In this document: piece by piece, positions 23,295 through 64,000 of the stretch
Layout of the letters: each line of letters starts with the position of its first letter
How positions within the stretch are numbered: the stretch's first letter is position 1
Notes under the pieces: model-generated
Databases searched by the model: none
Told to the model about the DNA's origin: nothing
What the model saw: the letters and a program-made list of their open reading frames with translations, nothing else
From: Dysidea avara
Lineage: Eukaryota; Porifera; Demospongiae; Dictyoceratida; Dysideidae
NCBI RefSeq assembly: GCF_963678975.1
Contig: NC_089279.1
Coordinates: 28,391,609 to 28,455,608 of the forward strand
DNA length: 64,000 nucleotides
Direction of reading: 5' to 3'
Translations under genes and position numbers: made by a program

Positions 23295-23959
23295 ACTGAA
23301 CTATACTCTAGTTATACCACCACTAAAATAATAGATTTTTAACAGTGCGCATGTACTACATGCATATATTATTCATATTTGCAGCAATCAATTACAACTG
23401 CAGTTAATCTAAAAAATGGGAGGGTAAACCATTTACCATAATCGCTCACATGAACAGAGGTAATGACATGCATGACATGTTACTAAAAATACAACGTTTG
23501 AAATAGGGGACATTTTACAACCAAAATAGGTGTTCGTCGAAGCAAGTTTTGGTCAGTAGGAAATCACGCAGACAAAATGCATATCGGACTTGACAAAGTT
23601 GATTTTCAGTGTAAGAAAAAGTTTCACAAGCATCCAATGACACATAACTTGGTTCTAGCATTCTATCTGTTTATTTGGAGTACTACAATTAGGCCATGTA
23701 CTACACCATTACATTTAGAGTTCTGGCGTCTTTATGTTCAGGCAGCCATAAATCATAACCAGCAAATACTATTACTGTGAAACAAGTTTGTATACTAGTG
23801 TTCCACACTGCCATGTATATTCAGTAATTCTGTTTTCACAAAATAGAAATTCAATATTGATTGATGTACGTAGTTACTATGTAAATTAGTCATTTATATA
23901 ACTTACATTATACGCATTATATTATTACAAAATAAAACTGCACACGTCCATCAAATACA
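23295..23959. other. Convergent 3' gap between fibrinogen-like gene 2 and MROH1
   Basis: 665 bp separates the two stop codons, which face each other. No coding similarity is seen and the open frame at 23577-23780 has no recognisable content. The 3' untranslated regions of both genes must lie here. No classic AATAAA stands out at a normal distance on the MROH1 strand. Confidence 0.6.
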
Positions 23960-63800
<39,841 letters not shown>

Positions 63801-64000
63801 CTGGAACAAGAATACACAACAGTCAAATGTATACATATAAGGTAAACTCCAATTTTAGTAACACCTCCACAACAGGTTTCTGTCACACACAAGTGCTGGT
63901 AGTTAAGATACAGTAGAACTTTTCTAAACCCCGCAAGTGTCACAACAAATTGGTGTGGAATCTGCTACATAATATTTAGGGCATCAATCTCAGCCACACT
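63801..64000 (-). other. MROH1 intron at right edge
   Basis: No coding match to the preceding part of MROH1 is seen. The exon starting at 63800 has a clear acceptor (TTGTTCCAG), so this is intron sequence leading to upstream exons beyond the window. Confidence 0.7.

Overview
The window is animal nuclear DNA. Genes are split into many short exons with GT-AG or GC-AG introns of phases 0, 1 and 2. Introns are AT-rich and full of microsatellites and small DNA-transposon remnants. The gene content (COG4, MROH1, and two secreted proteins with a fibrinogen-like C-terminal domain), the sequence divergence from vertebrates and the style of the transposon fossils suggest an early-branching invertebrate. 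A sponge (demosponge) is my best guess, but the species is not proven by anything here.

Layout. (1) Bases 694-19956, minus strand: 24 exons of COG4, a subunit of the conserved oligomeric Golgi tethering complex. The start codon is at 19956 and the last roughly 130-150 codons lie beyond the left edge. (2) Bases 20143-23294, plus strand: two tandem two-exon genes for secreted fibrinogen-related proteins of about 298 and 295 residues, with identical intron position and phase. The first is head-to-head with COG4, with only 186 bp between the two start codons. (3) Bases 23960-63800, minus strand: 35 exons (1383 codons plus stop) of MROH1/HEATR7A, a giant HEAT-repeat protein. Its stop codon is in the window; about 240-260 N-terminal residues lie beyond the right edge. 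MROH1 and the second fibrinogen-like gene are convergent.

The exon chains were assembled by eye from reading frame, splice signals and similarity to the human proteins as I remember them. All junction phases add up without a frameshift: 588 codons for COG4 and 1384 including stop for MROH1.

The large introns hold most of the rest. The main item is a 2.8-kb terminal-inverted-repeat element at 55072-57874. It carries a decayed pogo-like DDE transposase and, on the opposite strand, a decayed HIRAN-like gene. Also present are several short non-autonomous elements (TA-, TTAA- and 6-7-bp-flanked), a 1.1-kb foldback, tRNA-derived SINEs, a 49-bp minisatellite and long TG/CA tracts, many of them right beside MROH1 splice sites. 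I see no bacterial features, CRISPR arrays, rRNA or intact tRNA genes. COG4 is a housekeeping gene of Golgi trafficking, MROH1 probably acts on endolysosomal membranes, and the two fibrinogen-like proteins are probably secreted recognition proteins. Nothing in the sequence ties them into one pathway beyond the shared promoter region of COG4 and the first fibrinogen-like gene.
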